From the NCBI RefSeq assembly GCF_003335215.1, contig NZ_QPGB01000005.1, positions 62,001-126,000 on the forward strand: a DNA stretch of 64,000 bases, in the 5' to 3' direction. A program made the position numbers and the translations under genes. Positions 56,225 to 64,000 of the stretch are shown piece after piece. A model generated the notes under the pieces. That model had not been told where the DNA came from and searched no databases. It was given only the letters and a program-made list of their open reading frames with translations. This DNA comes from Parvibium lacunae. GTDB lineage: Bacteria; Pseudomonadota; Gammaproteobacteria; Burkholderiales; Burkholderiaceae_D. Each line of letters opens with the position of its first letter. Positions within the stretch are counted from its first letter, which is position 1.

Positions 56225-57207
56225 CGTGCGCGCTCCCATAGCAAGCGGGTATTGCCCGCGTCACGCCAGACTAATGCCTGCCGCGCAAGCGTTAGTTCGC
56301 GCCACTGTACCTGTCCGATAATCTCAAAATATTGGCTGCTCACACTAACTTCACTGGGATTAAGTTGTAAAGGGCGATCAGGGAAGCGACTGATCAAGTC
56401 GGCCAGATCACGCAAGGCGGCACGTTGGCGTTCTTGCACCAGGCGTTCCGCGCCAGCCATCTCTAACTCGGGAATACGCGCTGCGATTAATGCTGGCGGT
56501 GCGGTATTTAGGTTGAGAGGGCTGGGGCCCGGCAAAACGACCAAGTAAGGCTCGATTTTACGCATGGTGGCGGCGTCGAACCCAGAAATTTGTCGTAAAT
56601 CATCAATATCGGTCAAGATCAAGGGCTGTGCTGTTTCGCCCCCGCCACTCTCGGCGTTGGCTTGGCCCCGCAGCGCACGCGCCAGGCTGTCCGTTAAGCT
56701 GGCATTGAGTCCCAAAACTCGCCAGAGGCGGGTTAATGCGGCCAGCTCGGTTGGGTTCAATGCGACGCCTGAGGGAGTCGTGCTGTTACCCGTATTGACC
56801 ATATACAAATTACGCAAGTTGTAGCGGGCCTGGCTATCGGTAATTTTTCCGCTGAGCCAAGCGGTGTCTGAGTCTGCGGCCACGTCTGTACGCTCAGCGG
56901 CATTTTGGCCGCGCGCCAACATGTCATTAACCGGGGTCGGGGCTAAGGCCACCGCCCACGTTTCCCCCCAGTGGTCGGCGCTACTGTTACGGGCATCTTC
57001 CTGCAAAATGCGTCGCCCCCAATTAATGCCGGCATCTAAAACCAGTCGGGTCTGCGTCTGGGTTCGCTGCATTTCAACCAAGCGAATCAGCGTCGCTTGT
57101 TGACTCAGCAAATAATCAATCAAGATGACCGCCAGCGCCACGATCAACATGGCACTAATGAGGGCGGCACCGCGTACAGCGCCTGGATGGCTTGGACATG
57201 CGCTCAT
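56221..57207 (-). CDS. gspK: Type II secretion minor pseudopilin GspK
   Basis: GspK is the large tip pseudopilin. The 328-residue protein has a short leader and hydrophobic helix (GAALISAMLIVALAVILIDYLLSQQATLIRL) and two SAM-like insert regions with DIDDLRQISGFDAATMRKIEPYLVVLP and LNLNTAPPALIAARIPEL. As in the family, the residue five past the cleavage site is not Glu. It overlaps gspJ and gspL by 4 bp each. Confidence 0.93.
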   Translation of the reverse strand: MSACPSHPGAVRGAALISAMLIVALAVILIDYLLSQQATLIRLVEMQRTQTQTRLVLDAGINWGRRILQEDARNSSADHWGETWAVALAPTPVNDMLARGQNAAERTDVAADSDTAWLSGKITDSQARYNLRNLYMVNTGNSTTPSGVALNPTELAALTRLWRVLGLNASLTDSLARALRGQANAESGGGETAQPLILTDIDDLRQISGFDAATMRKIEPYLVVLPGPSPLNLNTAPPALIAARIPELEMAGAERLVQERQRAALRDLADLISRFPDRPLQLNPSEVSVSSQYFEIIGQVQWRELTLARQALVWRDAGNTRLLWERAR

Positions 57208-57998
57208 GGCCGCCCCAATGAAAATAATCGCTGCACTGGCGCAGTGGCGGGTAGTGTAGCGGGCTGCCCCAGGGGGGCGCCAGCGGCGATGGGGCTGTTA
57301 TTGGTCGAGGGCCAAAAGCGGACTGCGATGGCATACAGGGGGCTGGGATTCGCCAGGTTTTGCGCTAACGCGCCGCCTGCCAGGCCCGCGGCATTACCGG
57401 TAATGCCGGCTCGCGTGCCGGCACCGGCCGTTAAGGCGGCTTGTTGCTGGCGCAATACCTCACTGGCATCCCCTTGATATGCCTCGATCCAGCCGGTATT
57501 TGCCATGAACAAGCCGAATTCAAACTTTTGTATGTCGTTTAGGAGCACGCTGCGTGCTTGTGCCAAGGTTTCAGGCGGGGCGGTTTGCGTTGGTGTCGCC
57601 GCATCGAGGATACGTCCTAACTGACTGAAAGACCAAGGTAATCGATAACGAATCACTTGTTGTTGTTGCCAATAATATTCCACTCGCTCTAATCGTAAAC
57701 CTTCCTCAGGGCGGGAGACTTCTCGTAACAAAATCAAGCGCCCTTGCTGATTAAGGCGATCAATCCAGAGCGGCGTAAAAGCCAACCCATGTTTGTCAGG
57801 GGTGACCAGGTTTTCCAGGTCTTGCTGCAAGATTTGCATGAAGCGCGTTTGTTCACGCAATTGACTTTGCTGTCGTTGGAGGGCGTCACGCGCCTGTAGC
57901 ACGCTGCTCAAACCACGAAAGGACAACACGGCCAAAATGGCGAGAATGGCGAGTGCCACTAGCAATTCGAGTAAGGTGAAGCCGGTTTGGCGACGCAT
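57204..57998 (-). CDS. gspJ: Type II secretion minor pseudopilin GspJ
   Basis: A 264-residue pseudopilin with the prepilin peptidase site MRRQTG|FTLLELLVALAILAILAVLSF. It is longer than typical GspJ because of a Gly/Ala-rich stretch (about residues 190-215, TAGAGTRAGITGNAAGLAGGAL). It shares a single base with the gspI stop (TAATG). Confidence 0.93.
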   Translation of the reverse strand: MRRQTGFTLLELLVALAILAILAVLSFRGLSSVLQARDALQRQQSQLREQTRFMQILQQDLENLVTPDKHGLAFTPLWIDRLNQQGRLILLREVSRPEEGLRLERVEYYWQQQQVIRYRLPWSFSQLGRILDAATPTQTAPPETLAQARSVLLNDIQKFEFGLFMANTGWIEAYQGDASEVLRQQQAALTAGAGTRAGITGNAAGLAGGALAQNLANPSPLYAIAVRFWPSTNNSPIAAGAPLGQPATLPATAPVQRLFSLGRP

Positions 57999-58384
57999 TA
58001 TCGGTCCAGATAGGCAATCAAGGTTGCCAAGCGCGTTGCGCTTGTCTCACCCTGCGGACCATCCACGGCATAGACCCGGATTTCCAGTCGGCGAAAATAG
58101 GGGTTCGGCGTTGCGCTGACTTCTTCCTCGCACAGAAGCGCAACCCCTGCTTGTGGGCAGGCTTGCTGGCGCACGCCCAGGGGCGGCCAGAGACGCTGTA
58201 TTTGCCATTCGACGAGACGGTTTTGCGCGCTCCACAGGGCATATTGACGCAAGCGCAAGTCGCTCATGTTATTGATCAGCGCGCCACTCGATTGCATCGC
58301 CACGGTTAAGACGGTGCCCACAAGGAGCAGCGCAACCAATACTTCGATCAGCGTAAAGCCGCTGGTTCGCAAGCGGGATGTCAT
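57998..58384 (-). CDS. gspI: Type II secretion minor pseudopilin GspI
   Basis: A 128-residue pseudopilin with the cleavage site [27 protein letters not shown] 58384 overlaps the gspH stop as ATGA and gives the usual short leader. Confidence 0.92.
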   Translation of the reverse strand: MTSRLRTSGFTLIEVLVALLLVGTVLTVAMQSSGALINNMSDLRLRQYALWSAQNRLVEWQIQRLWPPLGVRQQACPQAGVALLCEEEVSATPNPYFRRLEIRVYAVDGPQGETSATRLATLIAYLDR

Positions 58385-58971
58385 GATGCGGCCTGCCAAC
58401 GTACGGCAGCGACGCCATCACCGCTCACCGTTCCCAGCCATTGCACTTGGTCTGGCGTGCGTTGGATACCGAGCCGAATCACAAAAGGTTGTGCTGCGCC
58501 CTGGGTGGGGAACACAATCCGGGTTGTCGGTAAGCCATCTTGCCAGGCCAACACTTGGATTGGGGTATCAGCCCCCTGCAGGGGCCAAGGGCGTGGGCGC
58601 AGGTAACGCATGTCTGGCGCCCAGCTCTCCAGCGCTTGCCATTCGCGTGTTGCGCCCGAGGAGGCGCCCCCGTTCGGCTGATTCAAGGCCCGCGCTAAGG
58701 CCTCGAGGCGCCGCGGATCGACCACAAAACGATAACCCGTTGAGTCTGCTTGCCAAGCGAGTGAGCGCCCCCGCAGCTGTGCCTCTTCTTGACACAAGGA
58801 CAGCAGGGCCGCCAAACGCTCCCCTTCCAGTTGCACTTGGGTCACGGGATTAGGTTGTGCAGAGAGCGCGGCCATGCTCACTGCAATCCCGAGGATAATC
58901 AGGACCACCAGCAACTCAATCAGTGTAAAAGCCGCCTGCCGTGCTATCGGGAGAGACTTACATGTACGCAT
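58381..58971 (-). CDS. gspH: Type II secretion minor pseudopilin GspH
   Basis: A 196-residue pseudopilin with the prepilin helix AAFTLIELLVVLIILGIAVSMAAL. The residue before the cleavage Phe is Ala (RQAA|FTLIE) and not Gly, which is unusual but tolerated by some prepilin peptidases. It lies 21 bp after gspG. Confidence 0.9.
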   Translation of the reverse strand: MRTCKSLPIARQAAFTLIELLVVLIILGIAVSMAALSAQPNPVTQVQLEGERLAALLSLCQEEAQLRGRSLAWQADSTGYRFVVDPRRLEALARALNQPNGGASSGATREWQALESWAPDMRYLRPRPWPLQGADTPIQVLAWQDGLPTTRIVFPTQGAAQPFVIRLGIQRTPDQVQWLGTVSGDGVAAVRWQAAS

Positions 58972-58992
58972 GAGCGCAATAGCCGAGGCGGT

Positions 58993-59472
58993 CTATAACT
59001 GCCATGAGCCGATATCGGCATCAATACCTTCACCACCAGGTTGGCCATCTGCGCCGTAGCTGACAATATCAATCTCGCCTTTTACCCCGGGATTTAAATA
59101 CAGATAAGGATTGCCCCACGGGTCTTTCGGCACTTTGTCCAAATATCCCCCGGCTTTCCAATTAAGGGGTTGGGGCCCGGCTGTCGGTTTGCTGACTAAG
59201 GCAGCTAAACCTTGTTCCGTTGTCGGGTACCGCTGATTATCGAGACGATAAATTTTAAGGGCCTGCAAAATGGCGCTGATGTCTTGCTTTGCCGCAACGA
59301 TGCGGGCTTCATCAGGCCGACTTAATACCTTCGGCACCACCAATGCGGCCAAAATACCCAAAATGACAATCACAACCAATACTTCAATCAGGGTAAAACC
59401 CCGACTTTGCCGACTTTGGGATAGTCGCGGGCAATGATACTTTTTTTCTTGAGCGGTAAAACGAAGAGCCAT
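58993..59472 (-). CDS. gspG: Type II secretion major pseudopilin GspG
   Basis: GspG forms the pseudopilus shaft. The 159-residue protein has a leader of about 23 residues, then [33 protein letters not shown] and the calcium-site region [42 protein letters not shown] precedes ATG 59472, which supports this start over the frame start at 59496. First gene of the minus-strand gsp operon, divergent from gspC. Confidence 0.96.
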   Translation of the reverse strand: MALRFTAQEKKYHCPRLSQSRQSRGFTLIEVLVVIVILGILAALVVPKVLSRPDEARIVAAKQDISAILQALKIYRLDNQRYPTTEQGLAALVSKPTAGPQPLNWKAGGYLDKVPKDPWGNPYLYLNPGVKGEIDIVSYGADGQPGGEGIDADIGSWQL

Positions 59473-59577
59473 GTTGCTTCCCCTTGCGATGGACAATATG
59501 AACGAGCAGAATGTTACTATGTAGGATCACCTGCTGTGCGTTGTTTGCGTCGATTTATGCCCTTGTTGAGATTCCCT

Positions 59578-60039
59578 ATGCCGAGCCCACTGACCTTTTC
59601 CGTTGCCCGCGCCAGTCGCTTGACTGAGGCTTTGTTATGGTTGGGGTTGGCGGCCTGCCTGACTTTTTGGCTGCTGCGGCTGCTCGACGCCCCCGCCCCC
59701 CTGGCAGCCAGTGCGCCAACAATGGCTCTGACGGCACCGCCAGCGCCTAAGCCTGGCAGCTTATTTGGCCCCGCACCGAGCGAACAAACCTTGCAACTCA
59801 ATCTCAAGGTACTTGGTGTTGTAGCCGGCGTAGCGGGCGGCGGCAGTGCCATTATCAGTGTGGATAATCGGCCCGCAGAAATTTTTCTCGTTGGAGATAT
59901 TGTCACCGACCAGGCTCAATTAGCGCGGGTCGCGCCAACCGCTATTGAGCTTAGCCAAGGCGGGCAAAATGTCAGTTACCCTGTGCCGCAGTTGCCTGAT
60001 CCCGGCGCCCTGGTCATTCCTGCCGGTAGCACCCAATAA
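59578..60039 (+). CDS. gspC: Type II secretion protein GspC (short, no PDZ domain)
   Basis: GspC links the inner-membrane platform to the secretin. The 153-residue protein has one membrane helix (ALLWLGLAACLTFWLLRLL) and the HR domain (LQLNLKVLGVVAGVAGGGSAIISVDNRPAEIFLVGDIV, then VAPTAIELSQGGQNVSYPVPQ). It ends there, without the PDZ or coiled-coil domain of longer GspC proteins. ATG 59578 is chosen; ATG 59557 would add seven residues. Transcribed away from gspG. Confidence 0.88.
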   Translation: MPSPLTFSVARASRLTEALLWLGLAACLTFWLLRLLDAPAPLAASAPTMALTAPPAPKPGSLFGPAPSEQTLQLNLKVLGVVAGVAGGGSAIISVDNRPAEIFLVGDIVTDQAQLARVAPTAIELSQGGQNVSYPVPQLPDPGALVIPAGSTQ

Positions 60040-60042
60040 AAT

Positions 60043-60066
60043 TGCCCCCACAAGCTTGTGGGGGCA
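60043..60066. terminator. Bidirectional terminator between gspC and the PsiF-repeat gene
   Basis: The perfect palindrome TGCCCCCACA AGCT TGTGGGGGCA begins 4 bp after the gspC stop. On the minus strand it is followed by ATTTTATT, so it can end the convergent psiF-like gene, and it also suits gspC. Confidence 0.75.
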
Positions 60067-60100
60067 TTCCAAATCAATACATCGCCAGCAAGACCAGGGG

Positions 60101-60427
60101 TTAGTCTTTTTTCAGGCACTGCGACATGAATGCCTTGCGGTCATCGCCTTTCAGGGCTTTGGTCTTTGCTTCGGCATTGCAATCGGTCATTTTTTGCTGT
60201 TGAGCGGTCTTGCCATCTGCGGGTTTGCTGTCTGCCGGCTTATTGCTTAAACAGCTCGACATAAAGGCCTTGCGGTCATCGCCTTTGAGGGCTTTGGTCT
60301 TTGCCTCCGCATTACAATCCGCCATTTTTTGCTGCTGGGCCGTTGGTTCTTTCGCTTCACTGGGCTGCACGATCAACCCTGCACAGCAAATGGTAGCCAC
60401 ATAGATTGCCTGTCGTAATCGTTTCAT
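60101..60427 (-). CDS. PsiF repeat-containing exported protein
   Basis: A 108-residue protein with a signal peptide (MKRLRQAIYVATICCAGLIVQPSEA). Two nearly identical PsiF repeats follow: QQQKMADCNAEAKTKALKGD plus DRKAFMSSCL and QQQKMTDCNAEAKTKALKGD plus DRKAFMSQCL, joined by a KPADSKPADGK linker. Each repeat has two Cys that may form a disulfide. PsiF was named as phosphate-starvation-inducible in E. coli; no Pho box was recognised here. AGGAG precedes ATG 60427, which is preferred to the longer frame. Confidence 0.9.
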   Translation of the reverse strand: MKRLRQAIYVATICCAGLIVQPSEAKEPTAQQQKMADCNAEAKTKALKGDDRKAFMSSCLSNKPADSKPADGKTAQQQKMTDCNAEAKTKALKGDDRKAFMSQCLKKD

Positions 60428-60550
60428 CACCGCTCCTCTCTGTCCATTGCGCACATGCGCACGCTTAGTCTAGAGCGAAATGGGGGGCGGCGACTAGCAA
60501 AAAATCGTTAAATTGTGGTCAGCTAGAACAACAACACGGTCAATGCGGGA

Positions 60551-61498
60551 TTAATTATTTTCATCGGCGAGCATCAGCGCGCGTTGGCGTTGTTGAAAGG
60601 ATTTCATGGTGTCAATGCCACGCAGGTGCAAGACATAATTGCGGACCGCAGCCTCGATCAAAACAGCCAAGTTGCGGCCTGCAGCGACCGGCAAAATGAC
60701 TTTATGAATTTGCAATCCCAATACCTCTTGTGCATGATGGTCGAGCGGCAGTCGCTCGAAGTTTTCCTGATCCATCGCTGCTTTGCGAATCAAATGGCAA
60801 ATCAGCCTTAAGCGCATCTTACGCCGCACAGCCGTTTCGCCAAAAATCGCTTTGATGTCGAGCAAGCCTAACCCACGGACTTCGAGCAAGTTTTGCAGCA
60901 AGGGGGGGCAACGCCCCTCGATCGCATCCGGTGCAATCCGCGAAAATTCGACGGCATCATCGGCCACCAAGCCACTGCCACGACTGATCAATTCCAGGCC
61001 CAATTCACTTTTACCGAGGCCAGATTCGCCGGAAATTAATACCCCAACCCCCAGCACATCCAAGAAAACCCCGTGCATGAGAACGCGCTCCGCCAAGGTT
61101 TTAGACAAGTAGTGCCGCAGCATATCAATGACCGCGCCCGCATCCATCGGCGAGGTGAAGAGGGCTACCTGTTTACGGTTACATAACTCAAGCAGCTCAG
61201 GCGGTGGCACGAAACCCTCCGCCACAATCAGGGCCGGGGGGTTGCCGCCAATCAATTCTTCTGTCAGGCCGAGGCGACGCTCGGCATCAAGTTTCTCAAA
61301 ATAATAAATTTCCTGGTGACCCAATACCTGAACCCGGGTCGGGTGAATCAGGTTTAAGTGACCGACTAAGTCAGCGGGGGCGGTCCCTTCTGCCGCGAAT
61401 TCAATTTTGCCGCCCTGCAAGCCGCCAACCCAATTTAATTTGAGTGACAGTTCGTTATCTGTAAAAAACCGCTCTACGGTAAGTTGCCGATCCAGCAT
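60551..61498 (-). CDS. hprK: HPr kinase/phosphorylase
   Basis: HprK phosphorylates and dephosphorylates HPr on Ser46. The 315-residue protein has Walker [12 protein letters not shown] (residue 157 on) followed by [13 protein letters not shown], and the K/P signature [16 protein letters not shown]. It lies 9 bp after ptsN. Betaproteobacteria with an incomplete PTS use it within a regulatory nitrogen-PTS network; rapZ, often next downstream, is absent here. Confidence 0.95.
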   Translation of the reverse strand: MLDRQLTVERFFTDNELSLKLNWVGGLQGGKIEFAAEGTAPADLVGHLNLIHPTRVQVLGHQEIYYFEKLDAERRLGLTEELIGGNPPALIVAEGFVPPPELLELCNRKQVALFTSPMDAGAVIDMLRHYLSKTLAERVLMHGVFLDVLGVGVLISGESGLGKSELGLELISRGSGLVADDAVEFSRIAPDAIEGRCPPLLQNLLEVRGLGLLDIKAIFGETAVRRKMRLRLICHLIRKAAMDQENFERLPLDHHAQEVLGLQIHKVILPVAAGRNLAVLIEAAVRNYVLHLRGIDTMKSFQQRQRALMLADENN

Positions 61499-61507
61499 GC
61501 TTATCCT

Positions 61508-61969
61508 TCATGTGGCAAGTTGCCAGCTAATCAGCGCCTGATGTAGCACGCTAGCATCGGGCTCTGTTTGCAGCTGCTGGCGAAAGTCAGCATCAGACAG
61601 CATTTGGGCAATTTCCGATAGCATTTCTAGGTGTAGTTGGGTAGCCTGTTCAGGCACCAATAAAAAAAACAAGAGAGAAACCGGTTGGGCATCGGGCGAA
61701 TCGAAGGGAATCGGCTCGCTGAGCCGCATAAAGGCGGCCAAGGGTTCTTTAATACCTTTAATCCGTCCATGGGGAACAGCCACCCCTTCGCCTAAACCGG
61801 TAGAACCCAGGCGCTCACGGGCAAACAGGCTGTCAAAGACTTTCGCACGAGCGATACCATGATTGTTTTCAAATAACAGGCCCGCGTGTTCAAACACCCG
61901 CTTTTTACTCGAGCCTTGTAAATTTAATAGCACATTGTTAGCGGGCAATAACTTGGCAATCAGTGACAT
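61508..61969 (-). CDS. ptsN: PTS IIA-like nitrogen-regulatory protein
   Basis: EIIA-Ntr receives phosphate from NPr/HPr and regulates potassium and nitrogen functions. The 153-residue protein shows LGSTGLGEGVAVPHGRIKGI, with the phospho-accepting His in PHGR. ATG 61969 (MSLIAKLLPANNVLLNL) matches the family N-terminus; the frame back to 62083 adds an unlikely Cys-rich stretch. Confidence 0.94.
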   Translation of the reverse strand: MSLIAKLLPANNVLLNLQGSSKKRVFEHAGLLFENNHGIARAKVFDSLFARERLGSTGLGEGVAVPHGRIKGIKEPLAAFMRLSEPIPFDSPDAQPVSLLFFLLVPEQATQLHLEMLSEIAQMLSDADFRQQLQTEPDASVLHQALISWQLAT

Positions 61970-62088
61970 GAGCAGATCCGGGCTGACAAAACATTCACAA
62001 GCGCAGCAAATTGAGCAATGATTATAGCCAGCTTGCTGCAATGCAGGGGGTTTTCTGTATGTCCCCTGCTTCGGACTGCACAAATAAC

Positions 62089-62113
62089 AACGCCGCTCAT
62101 GGCGAGCGGCGTT
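62089..62113 (-). terminator. Hairpin between hpf and ptsN
   Basis: A 10-bp perfect stem (AACGCCGCTC with GAGCGGCGTT) and 5-nt loop lies 22 bp after the hpf stop. On the minus strand it is followed by GTTATTTG, a weak T-tract, so it may terminate or attenuate between hpf and ptsN. Confidence 0.55.
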
Positions 62114-62134
62114 CTTGGTTCGACGTCAAAAGAG

Positions 62135-62467
62135 TTAGACGCTGGGTTGCTCCAGGCCGGTTCGTTTCAAACCCGGTTGCGAATGATCTTGGATTTTGTC
62201 TTTGTGTTTAATCACCTGGCGATCAAGCCGATCAATCAAGCCGTCAATGGCGGCATACATATTGTCATCGATTTGTTCAACATGAATGTCTTTGCCGCGC
62301 AGATGTAGATTGATTTCGGCCTTTTGACGGAGCTTTTCTACCGAGAGGATCACCGTCGCATCAATGACGTTATCAAAATGGCGCGTAATGCGCTCTAACT
62401 TATTGGTAATGAATTCGCGTAAAGCAGGGGTAACGTCAACATGATGACCACTAATGGTGAGATTCAT
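62135..62467 (-). CDS. hpf: Ribosome hibernation promoting factor
   Basis: HPF binds the 30S subunit and stabilises inactive ribosomes. The 110-residue short-form protein (MNLTISGHHVDVTPALREFITNKLERI, with MYAAIDGLIDRLDRQVIKHKDK) matches the family. AAGGAG lies 5 nt before ATG 62467. It stands in the conserved rpoN-hpf-ptsN-hprK order. Confidence 0.93.
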   Translation of the reverse strand: MNLTISGHHVDVTPALREFITNKLERITRHFDNVIDATVILSVEKLRQKAEINLHLRGKDIHVEQIDDNMYAAIDGLIDRLDRQVIKHKDKIQDHSQPGLKRTGLEQPSV

Positions 62468-62558
62468 AACCACTCCTTATTGAGCGAGCCGTAAAAAAGA
62501 TAACGGATCGCGGGATAAACACAGTCTCTATTGCGAATAACGATGCACATACAAGGTA

Positions 62559-64000
62559 TTACAGCACCTTGCGCAATGCAACCGGCGGAATTTTCAGTAA
62601 TTCACGGTATTTGGCGACGGTGCGCCGTGCGACCATGAATCCTTGCTCCGCCAACATGTCGGCCAGTTGGCTATCTGATAACGGTTTTTTGGGTTCCTCC
62701 GTAGCAACAAGTTGTTTAATTAGAGCGCGAATCGCGGTAGACGACGCGGCTCCCCCAGCATCCGTAGCCACATGGCTACCAAAAAAATATTTAAGCTCAA
62801 AGATCCCCATCGGGGTGTGCATGTACTTTTGCGTTGTAACCCGCGAGATTGTTGATTCATGCAACCCCAGCGTATCAGCGATTTCACGCAAAACCAAGGG
62901 TCGCATCGCCATTTCGCCATGAGTAAAGAAGGCTCGCTGCCGCTCTACGATCGCTTGTGCAACACGCAGGATTGTGTCAAACCGTTGTTGGACATTTTTA
63001 ATCAACCATTTCGCTTCTTGTAATTGCCCCCCAATTTCTTGCTGCGGTGACTGCAAACGATGTCGTTTAAGAATCTGTGCATATAGCTGATTCACTCGCA
63101 AGCGAGGCATGACTGCCGTATTTAAGCTGGCCTGCCACCCCGCACGCGTTTTTTTAACGATCACATCAGGTACCACGTAACTGGCGACTTCTTGTGAAAA
63201 CTGGCTACCTGGGTGAGGGTCAAACGACTGAATTAATGATTGTGCGTCGCGCAATAAAGCATCGGTACAATTTAATTGCCGTTTGATTTTGTTGTAGTCG
63301 CGCGCTGCAAGAAGGTCAAGGTGATGGCGAATTAATATTTCAGCAAGCTGATGCAGTGCGGGATCAAGCGCCGCATGCTCACGGCGATATTGCTGCAACT
63401 GCAACAAGAGGCACTCCGTTATATTGCGCGCACCAATGCCAGCAGGTTCCATGTGCTGCAGCCAATGCAACGCGGCCTGGAGTTCTTCCTGCTCGATATC
63501 CAGTTCAGCTGGCAGATAGGCCTGTATCTCGGCTAGCTCAAGGCTGAGATAGCCATTGTCATCCAGTTCCTCAATCAGGATTCTGACCAAGGCTTTATCG
63601 CGTTGCGTCAAATTCAATGGCGCGAGTTGCTCCAACAAATGGTGACGTAAATCGGTGGTCGCCGCTACCTGTGGTGGCGCATAGTCATCATCCTGGTTGG
63701 TCTGCCGGTAGCCATCTTCGATACTCCATGTGGCCTCAGCCCCTATCTCTCCGGCATCCCTGTTATCCATTTCTGTCGGCGACGCTGCTGGTGTGGCAAA
63801 ATCAGACGGGGCCGCAAGTTCGCCTTGGTTGTCGGTGACCACATCGGGGCTGGCCAGGTTATTTTGTACTGCACCACTTGCATTTAAGCGTAAGGCTTGA
63901 TCGAGAAAATCATCCTCACGCTCTAAAAAAGGGTTGGTTAACACCACTTGCTCTAATTCAGCCTGCAGCTCAAGCGTAGACATTTGTAGCAGACGGATCG
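62559..64000 (-). CDS. rpoN: RNA polymerase sigma-54 factor, 5' end outside window
   Basis: Sigma-54 directs transcription of nitrogen and other enhancer-dependent genes. The frame stays open past the window edge (IRLLQMSTLELQAELEQVVLTNPFLE is the end of region I), so about 20-25 N-terminal residues are missing. The acidic region II, core-binding domain and HTH are present (LREIADTLGLHESTISRVTTQKYMHTP), and the RpoN box reads ARRTVAKYRELL near the C-terminus. Confidence 0.96.
   Translation of the reverse strand, partial: IRLLQMSTLELQAELEQVVLTNPFLEREDDFLDQALRLNASGAVQNNLASPDVVTDNQGELAAPSDFATPAASPTEMDNRDAGEIGAEATWSIEDGYRQTNQDDDYAPPQVAATTDLRHHLLEQLAPLNLTQRDKALVRILIEELDDNGYLSLELAEIQAYLPAELDIEQEELQAALHWLQHMEPAGIGARNITECLLLQLQQYRREHAALDPALHQLAEILIRHHLDLLAARDYNKIKRQLNCTDALLRDAQSLIQSFDPHPGSQFSQEVASYVVPDVIVKKTRAGWQASLNTAVMPRLRVNQLYAQILKRHRLQSPQQEIGGQLQEAKWLIKNVQQRFDTILRVAQAIVERQRAFFTHGEMAMRPLVLREIADTLGLHESTISRVTTQKYMHTPMGIFELKYFFGSHVATDAGGAASSTAIRALIKQLVATEEPKKPLSDSQLADMLAEQGFMVARRTVAKYRELLKIPPVALRKVL

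Noticed and set aside
60428-60550. Pho box upstream of the PsiF-repeat gene
   Set aside because: No pair of CTGTCAT-like repeats at 11-bp spacing was found.

Overview
The window is a chromosomal segment of a betaproteobacterium. The order Burkholderiales is my best guess, from the 16S sequence style, the 16S-tRNA-Ile-tRNA-Ala-23S-5S operon layout and conserved neighbourhoods such as trpGDC, glyA-nrdR and rpoN-hpf-ptsN-hprK. Most of it is core genome. No insertion sequence, integrase or CRISPR array was seen. Both edges cut genes: purB on the left and rpoN on the right.

Layout. Positions 1-9145 hold metabolic and housekeeping genes: the purB 3' part, cytochrome c', anmK, an M23 envelope peptidase, tyrS-dtd-histidine phosphatase, and glyA-nrdR behind a ZTP (pfl) riboswitch. 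Positions 9210-20278 hold two complete rRNA operons, both on the minus strand, as a direct repeat of about 5,480 bp. Only 109 bp of unique sequence separates them, and the two copies have different upstream promoter regions. Positions 20515-31503 hold acuI, an M61 peptidase, trpGDC, rlmJ, an operon of a pteridine-reductase-like SDR with folB, ttcA and a degenerate GH18-like protein, and a MidA-type methyltransferase.

Positions 31556-32937 hold the most unusual locus. It is a stand-alone phage-type genetic switch: a YdaS/Cro-like repressor and a CI-like repressor diverge from 85 bp that carry three related 15-bp operators at 24-25 bp spacing. Two facing promoters are predicted, and both could give leaderless transcripts. 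No other phage gene is nearby, but a small unknown gene is coupled to cro. Positions 32889-48496 hold cupin, MFS and SRPBCC genes, metH, an orphan ABC-2 type membrane protein, nitronate monooxygenase, an Aer-like receptor, glutaminase, a Y-family DNA polymerase behind a textbook LexA box, a DUF6279 lipoprotein, a small AT-rich island of unknown genes and a lipoprotein hydrolase.

Positions 48493-60039 hold a complete type II secretion cluster: gspG-H-I-J-K-L-M-N-D-E-F on the minus strand, with gspC divergent. No prepilin peptidase gene is present. The right end, 60101-64000, holds a PsiF-repeat protein and the nitrogen-PTS/sigma-54 neighbourhood hprK-ptsN-hpf-rpoN.

All sequence comparisons were made by eye. 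Family names come from recognisable motifs, and no database search was possible.
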